From Nocardioides sp. URHA0032 (GTDB taxonomy: Bacteria > Actinomycetota > Actinomycetes > Propionibacteriales > Nocardioidaceae), in NCBI RefSeq assembly GCF_000620645.1, contig NZ_KK211160.1, positions 500,836 to 564,835 of the forward strand: 64,000 nucleotides of DNA. The letters are read 5' to 3'. Of this stretch, positions 50,031 to 57,925 are shown in pieces. The position numbers were made by a program, and so were the translations under genes. Numbering within the stretch: position 1 is the first letter of the stretch; every line of letters starts with the position of its first letter. A model generated the notes under the pieces. That model saw only the letters and a list, made by a program, of their open reading frames with translations. It ran no database searches and was not told the DNA's origin.

Positions 50031-52136
50031 ATGACCACTTGGATGCTTCGATTCACCCCGACCCGGGGACGCGCTCGCGCCGCCGCCGTGGCCGCCGCCG
50101 CCGTGGCCGCCGTGGCCGCTGCCGCCGCGCTCGGTCCCGCGGCCTCCGCGACCAGCCTGACCCGCCACGCCGAGCCGGCGGCGAACAGGTCGTTGCCCGA
50201 TGACGCGGTCTGGCCGGCCCCGCAGGAGCTGTCGGTCGACGGGCAGGAGTCCGACTCTCCGGCGGTCGCGACCGACAACGGGTCGATTGGGGCGGTCTGG
50301 CGGACCTTCGACGGGGCCCATTGGCGCATCCAGTCCTCCACGTATCTTTTCAGCGGGCGTTGGTCCGCGCCCGTGTACCTGTCGCCTGCCCGGATGGACG
50401 CCTCAACCCCGCAGGTGGCCGTTTTCGAAAGCAGGGCGTTCCAGCTCGCGGCGTGGGTGGTCGACGACGACGGCACGGACCGGGTGCAGGTGGCGGTTGG
50501 GAGCCGCCGCACCTGGTCGAAGCCACAGACCGTCACCCCAGCCGGCGAGGCCGCGGTCGACCCCATCCCCGTCATCCTCAATCAAGAAGACCCGGTGTTC
50601 GTGTTCAAGCACCCGATGGTGTTCTGGCGAGGCTTCGACGGCACTAATTGGCGCATCCAAGGGGCCGCTGTCTCCGATACCACCGGCGAAATCGCCGGCG
50701 AGATCAAGACCTTTTCCGCCGCGGGCCCGGCCGAGGACCTGCGACTGAGCGACGGAACCTTGACGTGGAGCCGTTTCGACGGGACCTTCTGGCGCGCCCA
50801 GTGGATGCTCTTGGACACTTTCTTGCCCAGGGTCCAGGACGTCGTCACCCTCGACACGATCGACGAGGACATGCACACCCCGGCCATGTACGGCCCCGCG
50901 ATCGTATGGACGAACGAACAAGCCGGGGTGACCCGGCTACGCGCCTTGATGGGGTCGCAACCGCAGACGCTGTCCAGCGCCGGCGCGGACGTCATCGGCA
51001 TCACGTACGCCGGCAGCCGCCCCGCGCTGGTCGGTCCGCCGGCCGACGCCGCGGAGGTCGTCTGGCAAGAGCACAGCCCCGGTCCCTCCGGGGTGACCCG
51101 GGTGGCGGCAGTTGACGCCGGCGGGCCCGGAGTCAGCAATGACACCGGCTGGGGGGACACCCGGTTCTTGTCCGCGGCCGGGGTGGACACCCGACCGGCA
51201 GCCGCGTCCGGCCCCGGCCACGGCGTCGACGCGGGCCCGGTGTTCGTCACCTGGCCCGAACAGCGAGACGGGGCATGGGGACTGCGGTACGCGGCAAACG
51301 AACGCGGCACCGGGTGGACGACGCCCACGACCCTGGGCGAGACCGCCGAGTCGGCCGACGCATCCGACGCCAACGCCGGGGCGCCCGGTAGCCGCGACCC
51401 GTTCCTGGGCGTGGCCATGACTCGCACCAGCGGGGGGACCTCGCAGGTGCTGGTCCGCGGGCCCGACCTCGCCGCCCCGCACACCACGACGACCGTGAAG
51501 CCTCAGATCGCGGTCCGCCAGACCACCGGCGTCAGCTGGCTCGGCCAGGACGACTGGTCACCGATCGCGACCTACGACGTCCAACGCGGTGTCCGCACGC
51601 TGAACGGCACCGAGTGGAAGATCACTGACCTGCTGACCGCCACGACTGCCACGTCGACGGCGCAGGACGGACTGCGGCCCGGATCCACCTACTGCTACCG
51701 CGCCCGAGCCACCGACGCTGTGGGCCGCGTCAGCCCTTGGCCCGTCGGCTGGGGAGTCGACACCAACTGCGCCACCGTCCCGCTCGACGACCGCGTCTTC
51801 GCCGCCGGCCCAGCCTGGAAACGTCAGACCGGTGCCGGCTACTACCACAGGTCACTGCTCGCGACCACGCGTCAGGGCGCCACCTTGCGCCTGGACACCG
51901 GACCCGCCAACTTCGTCTACCTGGTCGTCGCCACCGGCCCGACCGCGGGCAGGATCCAGACCCGCATGGGATTCGAACGGCGCACGATCAACCTGAAGAC
52001 CACCAGTACGAAGGCACTCGTGTTGAGGAAGGCGGTCCACGAGGTCGGCAACCCTGCGACAGGAATCCTAAAGATTCGAGTCCTCAGCGACGGCAAGCCA
52101 GTGCGAATTGATGGCGTGGCGGTACGCCGCAACTGA
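50031..52136 (+). CDS. Large secreted repeat protein with Fn3-like domain, 701 aa
   Basis: A long Ala-rich signal peptide (ARAAAVAAAAVAAVAAAAALGPAASA) is followed by a beta-rich region in which a motif recurs about every 100 residues: WRTFDGAHWRIQS, WRGFDGTNWRIQG, WSRFDGTFWRAQW, suggesting propeller blades. An Fn3-like segment (SWLGQDDWSPIATYDVQRGV...LRPGSTYCYRARATDAVGRVSPW) and a C-terminal jelly-roll-like part (TLRLDTGPANFVYLVVATGPTAGRIQ) follow. No catalytic site seen; probably an extracellular binding or adhesion protein. It is transcribed away from the LuxR gene across the palindrome. Confidence 0.75.
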   Translation: MTTWMLRFTPTRGRARAAAVAAAAVAAVAAAAALGPAASATSLTRHAEPAANRSLPDDAVWPAPQELSVDGQESDSPAVATDNGSIGAVWRTFDGAHWRIQSSTYLFSGRWSAPVYLSPARMDASTPQVAVFESRAFQLAAWVVDDDGTDRVQVAVGSRRTWSKPQTVTPAGEAAVDPIPVILNQEDPVFVFKHPMVFWRGFDGTNWRIQGAAVSDTTGEIAGEIKTFSAAGPAEDLRLSDGTLTWSRFDGTFWRAQWMLLDTFLPRVQDVVTLDTIDEDMHTPAMYGPAIVWTNEQAGVTRLRALMGSQPQTLSSAGADVIGITYAGSRPALVGPPADAAEVVWQEHSPGPSGVTRVAAVDAGGPGVSNDTGWGDTRFLSAAGVDTRPAAASGPGHGVDAGPVFVTWPEQRDGAWGLRYAANERGTGWTTPTTLGETAESADASDANAGAPGSRDPFLGVAMTRTSGGTSQVLVRGPDLAAPHTTTTVKPQIAVRQTTGVSWLGQDDWSPIATYDVQRGVRTLNGTEWKITDLLTATTATSTAQDGLRPGSTYCYRARATDAVGRVSPWPVGWGVDTNCATVPLDDRVFAAGPAWKRQTGAGYYHRSLLATTRQGATLRLDTGPANFVYLVVATGPTAGRIQTRMGFERRTINLKTTSTKALVLRKAVHEVGNPATGILKIRVLSDGKPVRIDGVAVRRN

Positions 52137-52439
52137 CCCGCGGCGAACGGGACGGCCTTCGCAGAGACTGCCGGCCGGATCAGGAGCGCCGGCGCCGGGG
52201 ATGTCGACCGCGGCGACGACGTCCCCGCGCTCCTGACCCCCGAGACCCTGGTAGTTCTCATCGAAGACCCCGACGTCGCACTCCACGCCATGCAGGCCCT
52301 ACGCCGGGTGCTCGGTGCCCAGCGGGCCTTTCCCCACATGGAACCGTCGAGCGCGAACACCGATGCACACGCGTCGGAGATCACGCCGCCCGTGAGGCGA
52401 ACCGGGCGCGTAAGACCCCCCTATTCTGGGGGGCCCCAA

Positions 52440-52625
52440 TTGCCCAACGTCAGCGCGTGGAACCGTCTGGAGGTGGCCGATCACCTCACCGTCGCCGGCC
52501 TGGGCGACCCACCCGACGCCCAGGTCGATGTAGGCGTCGAGCGCCTGGTCGGAATCCTCGGCAAGCCGGAACGACCGCTCCAGACAACGGTGCGGCCCGG
52601 TGTACCGCTCGATGGTGATTCCCAA
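52440..52625 (-). pseudogene. N-terminal fragment of a GNAT-type protein
   Basis: The minus strand reads ITIERYTGPHRCLERSFRLAEDS then DQALDAYIDLGVGWVAQAGDGEVIGHLQTV, a familiar GNAT acetyltransferase beginning ('F.LAEDS..QLDAYID.G.VLVA..G..VGHLQ'). After that the acetyl-CoA binding loop is missing and the text becomes non-homologous. A stop lies just upstream of its TTG. The remaining 300 bp to the secreted gene (52137-52439) contain nothing else I can support. Confidence 0.55.
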
Positions 52626-52632
52626 CGATCAG

Positions 52633-54228
52633 CTACCTGCCGTGGGCGGCTTGCTGTCCGGCGCCGGTGCGCCAGGCGGCCACGCTGCGTACGCCCCAGC
52701 TCATCCTGGTGGCGGCCTCGTCGGCCACGCGGCGGGTGGCGGCTGCGGCGGCGCTGCCGCCAACGTGCACGGTGACCGTGTGGATGCCGCGCACACCGTG
52801 CGGGTAGGGCGTCGCGTCGGTGTCGTCCTGCCAGTCGCCACCGATCGGACGGCACCGCACCCGGAGCCGGTGGCGGCCCGGGGTCGCCTGCCAGGTCAAC
52901 GACCACGGCCGCCACGCATCGGGACCGAGGTCGACGCCGAGGGTGGCGTCGAGCCACGGCCCGCCATCGACCTGCACCTGAACCGCGTCGACCCCGACCG
53001 GCGGTGCCCACGCATAGCCGTGAATACCCGTCTCGCCGGCGGCCAGCCGGCTGTGGGGGCCGGGGACGTCGATGCGGGCCGACGGATGCACCGGGTAGGT
53101 GCCATCGAGCCAGCCGCGCTGGCCCCAGTACGACAACGGCGCGGTGCCGGTCACGGTAAGCCGTCGCACCCATTTGGTCTGCCCGTCCTGTCCGGTGCGC
53201 CCCGGCACCAGCAGCCGGGCCGGGCTGCCGTGCTCACGCGGCAGGGGCTCGCCGGCCATCCCGACCGCCAGGAACGCTCGTTCGCGGGCCTCGGCGAGCG
53301 GCAGCACGTTGGAGTACCCGTCGACCGACTCGACGACCAGCCAGCCGTCGCCCTCGCCCGCACCGACCGTGGCGCCGGCCCGGTCGAGCAGGTCCGCGAC
53401 CGGGATCCCGGTCCAGCGCGTGCAGCCCATTCGGTCCCCGCCGACCGGGTTGTGGACGCAGATCATCAGCAGGTCGCGCTCCTCCAGCGGCAGCTCGAGG
53501 AGCTCAGGCAACGTCATCGCGAACGGCGCGGCGACCTCGCCATCGACCTCGAGCCGCCACAAGTCGAGGTCCACGCGGGGCTCGGGCACGGTGATGTCGA
53601 TGACCGGGAACTGGCCGGGCTTGAAGAGCAGAGGCGCGACCCCTGCCGGTCGGGTCATCTCGCCGGCTGGCACCGGCGCTAGCGGTCGTGCCGGCTGGGG
53701 CAGCTTCGCGCGGTCGCGGAGCTCGGTGGCGGCGCGACGTCGGGCACGCCGGTCGGCGGCGACTGCGGCGGCACCCGCGGCCGCGACCGCGGCGAACGCG
53801 ACCCGCGTCCTCGGCCGCACGGGGGCGACCGCCGCCGTCGCTACGAAGACGCCGGCGCCGGTCGCGGCGGCAGTGCCGGACACCGACGCGTCACCGTGAC
53901 GCAGCGCCAGCAGCCCGCCCAGCGCGTGTGGCGCGGCGGCCGTCGCGGCGCCCACCGTGACGCTGCGGGCGGCGAGGGCAGCGCCGGCGGCCGCGGCCGC
54001 TGCGCTGACGCCGGTCGCGATAACGATCAGCCCGGGCTTGTCGGCCTGCCCGACCACGGCAACGCCGCCATCGACGAACATCGCCGGCGAGACGTCGACC
54101 ATGCCACGAGCCAGCCCTGAGGCCGGGGACCGGCCTCGGCGGCTGGCAGAGGCGGCGATCTCACCGGCCGCGGCCGCGAGCAGCCCGGCCCAGACGCCGG
54201 CGCGGGCGCTGGAGAGACGATCTTTCAT
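52633..54228 (-). CDS. Molybdopterin-dependent oxidoreductase, membrane-anchored sulphite-oxidase fold, 531 aa
   Basis: The N-terminal 170 residues contain several hydrophobic Ala/Val-rich helices (GVWAGLLAAAAGEIAASA; GLIVIATGVSAAAAAAGAALAA; VAFAAVAAAGAAAVAA), then the catalytic domain: PVIDITVPEPRVDLDLWRLEVDGEV, LMICVHNPVGGDRMGCTRWTGIPVADLLDRAG with the Moco Cys in ICVHN, and MAGEPLPREHGSPARLLVPGRTGQ. A dimerisation beta domain ends it (WAPPVGVDAVQVQVDGG). YedY/sulphite-oxidase relatives oxidise S- or N-compounds outside the cytoplasm. Last gene of the minus-strand cluster. Confidence 0.88.
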   Translation of the reverse strand: MKDRLSSARAGVWAGLLAAAAGEIAASASRRGRSPASGLARGMVDVSPAMFVDGGVAVVGQADKPGLIVIATGVSAAAAAAGAALAARSVTVGAATAAAPHALGGLLALRHGDASVSGTAAATGAGVFVATAAVAPVRPRTRVAFAAVAAAGAAAVAADRRARRRAATELRDRAKLPQPARPLAPVPAGEMTRPAGVAPLLFKPGQFPVIDITVPEPRVDLDLWRLEVDGEVAAPFAMTLPELLELPLEERDLLMICVHNPVGGDRMGCTRWTGIPVADLLDRAGATVGAGEGDGWLVVESVDGYSNVLPLAEARERAFLAVGMAGEPLPREHGSPARLLVPGRTGQDGQTKWVRRLTVTGTAPLSYWGQRGWLDGTYPVHPSARIDVPGPHSRLAAGETGIHGYAWAPPVGVDAVQVQVDGGPWLDATLGVDLGPDAWRPWSLTWQATPGRHRLRVRCRPIGGDWQDDTDATPYPHGVRGIHTVTVHVGGSAAAAATRRVADEAATRMSWGVRSVAAWRTGAGQQAAHGR

Positions 54229-54343
54229 CCCAGAGACCCCCTTCGGTTGCGCATACGGGTGCCCCGCATGATGCGACCACCGGGCGCATATCGGCATCCC
54301 CTAGACCGGGGGTTCACGAGGAACGCAAGACTCTGGCAGCGGC

Positions 54344-54937
54344 TCACGGGTCGGTCCGGTTGTGCAGGATCCGCTGGAACATGACGTGGTCTTGCCAGGC
54401 ACCGGCGATGAGCAGGTACTGCGGAGCGCGGCCGTACTCGATGAACCCACAACGGCGCAGCACCACCTGAGACGGTTCGTTGTGGGCGAGGGTGCCCGCC
54501 TCTAGCCGGTGCAACCCCAGGTCGGTGGCGCGGGCAACGGCGAACATGACCGCGGCGGTGGCGAGCCCGCGCCCGGTGTGGCGGTGGTCGACCCAGTAGC
54601 CCAGGGAGGCGTTCTGGAACGGTCCGCGGGCGACGTTGGTCAGATTCACGCGGGCGACCACCTCGCCGTCGTGCCAGATGAGCCACGGGTCCTGCTGGCC
54701 GGCTGCTGCGGCTGCAACCTTCGCTTCGGCGTCGCCGCGCTGGGTTGCCTCGGTGAAGAACTCGGGGCGCCGGGTTGGCTCCCAGGGTGCGAGGTGCTCG
54801 CGGTTGCGGATGTAGGCGTCGGCGACCGCGGCCGCATCGCCGATGGACAGCGGTCGCGCCTCGTAGCCCGACAGCAGCTCCATGGCCGTCACGGGGTCTG
54901 TCGAGGCGTCCGCGTTGCCGGGTCGATGTAAGGTCAT
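54344..54937 (-). CDS. GNAT acetyltransferase, RimJ/RimL-like, 197 aa
   Basis: Start at the ATG giving MTLHRPGNADASTD, with GGGAGG about 12 bases upstream. GNAT_3 features: YEARPLSIGDAAAVADAYIRNREHLAPWEP, ASLGYWVDHRHTGRGLATAAVMFAVARATDLGLHRLEAGTLAHNEPSQVVLRRCGF, where RHTGRGLA is the acetyl-CoA P-loop and LRRCGF the C-terminal motif. Probably N-acetylates a protein N-terminus or a small amine. 35 bp downstream of the racemase gene, so likely third in the operon that begins with the 48-aa protein. Confidence 0.9.
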   Translation of the reverse strand: MTLHRPGNADASTDPVTAMELLSGYEARPLSIGDAAAVADAYIRNREHLAPWEPTRRPEFFTEATQRGDAEAKVAAAAAGQQDPWLIWHDGEVVARVNLTNVARGPFQNASLGYWVDHRHTGRGLATAAVMFAVARATDLGLHRLEAGTLAHNEPSQVVLRRCGFIEYGRAPQYLLIAGAWQDHVMFQRILHNRTDP

Positions 54938-54972
54938 CTGGCGGGGGTCCTCCCTAGCGAGTCGTGCAGATA

Positions 54973-55671
54973 TCAGCTGAGCGCAGCGTCCACGGCTGCG
55001 GCGGCGTGCAGGGCGGTGGTGGCCAGCACCGGCACCGGGCTGTCGCCGGGCTTGATGAGCAGCTCGATCTCGGTGCAGCCGAGGATGACTCCGTCTGCAC
55101 CGCGAGCGACCAGGTCGTCGATGACGGCCCGCATCCGCTGGCGGGAGTCGTCGGTGACCATGCCGCGGCACAGTTCGTCGTAGATGATCCGGTGCACGAG
55201 CTCGCGGTCGTCGCTGTCGGGGATGATGGTCTCGAGTCCGTGGGTGCCGATCCGGTCGCGGTAGAACGGCTGTCCCATGGTGAAGCCGGTGGCGAGCAGT
55301 CCCAGTCGGCGAAGGCCCTGACTGCGCGCGGCGTCGGCGGTGATGTCGATGATGTGCAGCAGCGGGATACCGACCGCGGCCTCGATCGCCGGAGCGACCT
55401 TGTGCATCGTGTTGGTGCACAAAAGCAGCAGGTCGGCACCGGCCGCTTCGAGGGTGCGGGCCTTCTCGGCGAGGAGATCACCGGCTTCGTCCCACCGGTC
55501 CTCGGCCTGGAGCTCGGCGACGGTCGCGAAGTCGACCGAGGCGAGCAGACAGTCGGCCGAGTGCAGGCCCCCAAGCCGCTCGGCGACGCCCTGGTTGATG
55601 AGCTGGTAGTACAGCGCGGTGCTCTCCCAGCTCATCCCGCCGATCAGCCCGATCCGTTTCGTCGACCTCAT
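54973..55671 (-). CDS. Aspartate/glutamate racemase family protein, 232 aa
   Basis: Start ATG overlaps the stop of the 48-aa gene (ATGA), fixing the start. Motifs: IGLIGGMSWESTALYYQLINQ, LLLLCTNTMHKVAPAIEAAVGIPLLHI (first catalytic Cys in CTNTMH) and GADGVILGCTEIELLI (second in GCTEI). Cofactor-independent racemases of this family interconvert L/D-aspartate or related acids for peptidoglycan or signalling. The L,D-transpeptidase 6 kb away under a similar upstream block would fit a cell-wall theme, but that is inference. Confidence 0.92.
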   Translation of the reverse strand: MRSTKRIGLIGGMSWESTALYYQLINQGVAERLGGLHSADCLLASVDFATVAELQAEDRWDEAGDLLAEKARTLEAAGADLLLLCTNTMHKVAPAIEAAVGIPLLHIIDITADAARSQGLRRLGLLATGFTMGQPFYRDRIGTHGLETIIPDSDDRELVHRIIYDELCRGMVTDDSRQRMRAVIDDLVARGADGVILGCTEIELLIKPGDSPVPVLATTALHAAAAVDAALS

Positions 55672-55814
55672 CGACACATCGTGCCAGCGTCGGCGCGGTG
55701 GGTGCGGCGCAACGAGCGGCGGGCCAGTCGGCGCTGACGCTCGTCGTCGGCGGCGCGGAGCCGGCGGCTCATCTCGTGGTGGGCGGCCTCGAGGGACCTC
55801 GGGTAGGTGCTCAT
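55668..55814 (-). CDS. 48-aa micro-protein, paralogue 1
   Basis: MSTYPRSLEAAHHEMSRRLR then AADDERQRRLARRSLRRTHR, preceded by AGGAG 8 bases upstream of the ATG. It is a single amphipathic, strongly basic and acidic helix without membrane segment. A second gene of the same length, MSIIYPLYLEAARHEVSRRL..., lies at 56613-56759, and both have near-identical upstream blocks. It is translationally coupled to the racemase gene. A leader-peptide-like or regulatory role is possible; no function known. Confidence 0.7.
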   Translation of the reverse strand: MSTYPRSLEAAHHEMSRRLRAADDERQRRLARRSLRRTHRADAGTMCR

Positions 55815-55867
55815 GAGGGGTCTCCTGGGAGGTGCTGTCCGGATCGTGGGTGATCGGGAGTGGAGGT

Positions 55868-55920
55868 CCATCGTGTCCGCCGGATACCCGGGGTGGCGCC
55901 GGGAAAATCGCCAGGATCGC
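55868..55920 (-). promoter_or_regulatory. Conserved upstream block, copy 1
   Basis: Read on the minus strand: GCGATCCTGGCGATTTTCCC then GGCGCCACCCCGG, followed by a GGCGGACACGATGG box. It is nearly identical to copy 2 (56811-56861). It ends about 55-75 bp before the 48-aa gene start. Likely promoter or activator site. Confidence 0.65.
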
Positions 55921-55959
55921 GCCGGGTTGAACGCCCTGGTGCGTCGGCATGCCGTCCAC

Positions 55960-56601
55960 TCATTGCGGCCCAGCGCCGCCCGAGCGGGGATGCGGGTCGT
56001 GGTCGTGGTCGGGGTCGGCGACGAAGATGTTCTCGTAGATGTCGTAGACGACCCACGCCTTGGCGTTGTTGTAGAGCATGGCGTCGCTGAAGCCCTGACC
56101 GGCGACCTGTCGTTTGATGGTGGCGTAGCGCTCGCGGTCCTCGGCGTGGGTCAGGAGCCAGTCGCGGAAGAGCACGTGGCGCCGCGGTTCCCGCGCGCCG
56201 GGACCGAACACGTGCAGGTTGGTCGCGGGTCGTGCGCCGCGGAGCATGCGGTGCTGTTCCCAGTCCGGTTCCCGGACCCGGAGCTTGAAACCGGCGCGTT
56301 CGAGGTCGGGCAGCCAGGCGGCTTCATCGGCCGGGTCGGCCACCGTGAGGTCGACATCGATGACCGGCTTCGCCCAGAGCCCGGGGACCGCGGTGGAGCC
56401 GACGTGCTCGACGGCGAGCACTCGGTCGCCGAGCGCGTCGACGATGCGTGTGCGTACGACCGTGTACCAGTCGGCCCAGGCCGGGTCGGGTGGGACGACC
56501 TCGACCGGCGCGGGAGCCGCGGCGGCCGGGTGGACGCGGGCAGCGAGGATCTCTTCTGCCGAGGGTGGGTCGTACGGGTTCCACAGCGGGTGGGTCGGCA
56601 C
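55960..56601 (-). CDS. GrpB-family (UPF0157) nucleotidyltransferase-like protein, 213 aa
   Basis: GTG start with GAGGAG upstream. The family core is clear: VEHVGSTAVPGLWAKPVIDVDLTV (the GS...D.D nucleotidyltransferase-like site), AGFKLRVREPDWEQHRML, TNLHVFGPGAREPRRHVLFRDWL and YATIKRQVAGQ...YNNAKAWVVYDIYE. A His/Asp-rich tail (DPDHDHDPHPRSG) follows. GrpB-like proteins are annotated as nucleotidyltransferases of unknown target. It is 11 bp downstream of the second 48-aa micro-protein gene and probably co-transcribed with it. Confidence 0.9.
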   Translation of the reverse strand: MPTHPLWNPYDPPSAEEILAARVHPAAAAPAPVEVVPPDPAWADWYTVVRTRIVDALGDRVLAVEHVGSTAVPGLWAKPVIDVDLTVADPADEAAWLPDLERAGFKLRVREPDWEQHRMLRGARPATNLHVFGPGAREPRRHVLFRDWLLTHAEDRERYATIKRQVAGQGFSDAMLYNNAKAWVVYDIYENIFVADPDHDHDPHPRSGGAGPQ

Positions 56602-56612
56602 GGGACGACTCC

Positions 56613-56759
56613 TCAGGCAGCGATGGTCGGGGTGCGGAACCTCGGGCGGGTCGCGGACGGGCGCCGCGCCAGGCGGCGGTGCTCGTCGTCGGCGTCGCGG
56701 AGTCGGCGGCTGACCTCGTGGCGGGCGGCTTCCAGGTACAACGGGTAGATGATGCTCAT
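56613..56759 (-). CDS. 48-aa micro-protein, paralogue 2
   Basis: MSIIYPLYLEAARHEVSRRL and then RDADDEHRRLARRPSATRPR. Compared with paralogue 1 it shares MS--YP--LEAA-HE-SRRLR-ADDE and RRLARR, and has the same length. CAGGAG lies 8 bases before the ATG. It is the leader gene of the GrpB-like unit, as paralogue 1 leads the racemase unit. Confidence 0.7.
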   Translation of the reverse strand: MSIIYPLYLEAARHEVSRRLRDADDEHRRLARRPSATRPRFRTPTIAA

Positions 56760-56810
56760 GACGCTCTCCTGGGGTGTGTTCCCGGGTCTTTGGTGACCGG
56801 GGGAAGTTCT

Positions 56811-56861
56811 ATCGTGTTCGCCGAGTCGCCGGGGTGGCGCCGGGAGATCCGCCAGGATCGC
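56811..56861 (-). promoter_or_regulatory. Conserved upstream block, copy 2
   Basis: Minus strand: GCGATCCTGGCGGATCTCCC then GGCGCCACCCCGGCG, then CGGCGAACACGATAG. It matches copy 1 over about 50 bp. Located 50-100 bp before the second 48-aa gene. A similar GGCGATCTCCCCGG string (57013-57035) lies a further 150 bp upstream. Confidence 0.65.
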
Positions 56862-57040
56862 CGAAGTCTGCCGGGATCTGGGGGCCGGCGGGGTGGCGTC
56901 CAAGCGGCCGGGTGTCCTGACGGCGTCCGCGTTGGTGCACGGGCCGGCCGCGGCTCCGCGGGGGGCCTTCCCCCTCGGCGCGGAGTCGGTTCGCCCAGGT
57001 GGGTGAGTCCTGCTCCCGGGGAGATCGCCAACCTCGGCAC

Positions 57041-57546
57041 ATGACGATTGCCTCGTCGAACGTCAGCGCCCGGTGGCGGTCGCGGCCATGATCGGTAACG
57101 CGATCGAGTGGTACGACTTCTTCGTCTACGGCACCAGTGCGGTGCTTGTCCTGGGTCCGCTGTTCTTGGGGACCGACGATCCGCTGGCCGCGACCCTGCT
57201 CGCGTTCTCGACGTTCGGGGTCGGATTCCTCGCGCGTCCCATCGGCGCGGCCACCTTCGGCGGGCTGGCCCTGGTCATAGGGGCGGCGAGCGCTCTGGCC
57301 GTCGGCGGTGTCGCGGTGTTGCCCAGCCTTCTCGCCGCCCAGTTCCTGGGGCAGCTGCGCTACACGGGCGTCTCAGTGTGCTTCTAGGTCCCCGCGGTGC
57401 TCGGCGGAGCGCTGCTGCCGATCGTGACCAGCTGGCTGATGGGCCGCAGCGGGGGCGCCCACTAGCCAGCCGCTGCGCTGATGGTCGCTGCCGGTGGCAT
57501 CGCGACGTTGGGAGCGATCAGCTGCCGCGAGCGGCCGAGCTCGTAG
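57041..57546 (+). pseudogene. Eroded MHS-type MFS transporter
   Basis: One frame reads RQRPVAVAAMIGNAIEWYDF then FVYGTSAVLVLGPLFLG and GVGFLARPIGAATFGG, the first helices of a metabolite:H+ symporter. It then jumps to late helices AAQFLGQLRYTGVSVCF and VPAVLGGALLPIVTSWLMG. The usual central 250 residues are deleted, and two in-frame TAG codons (57385 and 57463) replace what were probably Gln and Trp. No start remains in frame. A dead gene on the opposite strand to its neighbours. Confidence 0.85.
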
Positions 57547-57573
57547 CCGAGCGCTGCGGGGCGGGGCTGAGTG

Positions 57574-57738
57574 TCAGGAGGACGGCCTCGGCAGGGTTGT
57601 AGGACGCATCCGCATGATCGTGTCGAGTTGCTGTCGGGTGGCCATGGGCGTGCTGCTGAAGTCGCCGGCGTAGTAGCCGTTGTGGCGGTGCCGGGTTCCG
57701 GTGTAGGTGCCGGTCTCTTCCTCGATGATGTACGACAT
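57574..57738 (-). CDS. 54-aa small protein
   Basis: AAGGAG 9 bases before the ATG supports expression. The product is MSYIIEEETGTYTGTRHRHN then GYYAGDFSSTPMATRQQLDTI and a short basic Pro-rich tail. No membrane helix; rich in Thr, Tyr and Arg. A conserved upstream block related to those of the 48-aa genes lies 87 bp before the start. It may be a third micro-protein of the same regulon, though its sequence is unrelated to the other two. Confidence 0.6.
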   Translation of the reverse strand: MSYIIEEETGTYTGTRHRHNGYYAGDFSSTPMATRQQLDTIMRMRPTTLPRPSS

Positions 57739-57800
57739 TAAACTCATCTCCTTCGATGGGCTGACCTTCTGGTCCTTGGTCAGCTGGTGATGAGTCCACG

Positions 57801-57848
57801 CTGTCGCGTTCGGCTCCTCGTCGAACCGGGAGATTCGCCAGGGTTCAC
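57801..57848 (-). promoter_or_regulatory. Conserved upstream block, copy 3
   Basis: Minus strand: AACCCTGGCGAATCTCCCGG, then CCGAACGCGACAG, aligning with the CCTGGCGGATCTCCCGG and GCGAACACGATAG parts of copy 2. It lies 70-110 bp before the 54-aa gene. Confidence 0.5.
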
Positions 57849-57925
57849 AGCCACGTTCGGCTGATGCGGGCTCGTGGGTCGCGTCCGGAGCGGAGTCGGG
57901 ACCCGAATCTGACCGGGTAGTGCGG

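Noticed and set aside
52600..53682. Long plus-strand open frame across the molybdopterin enzyme
   Set aside because: Exactly antisense to a strongly supported gene and of shadow composition.
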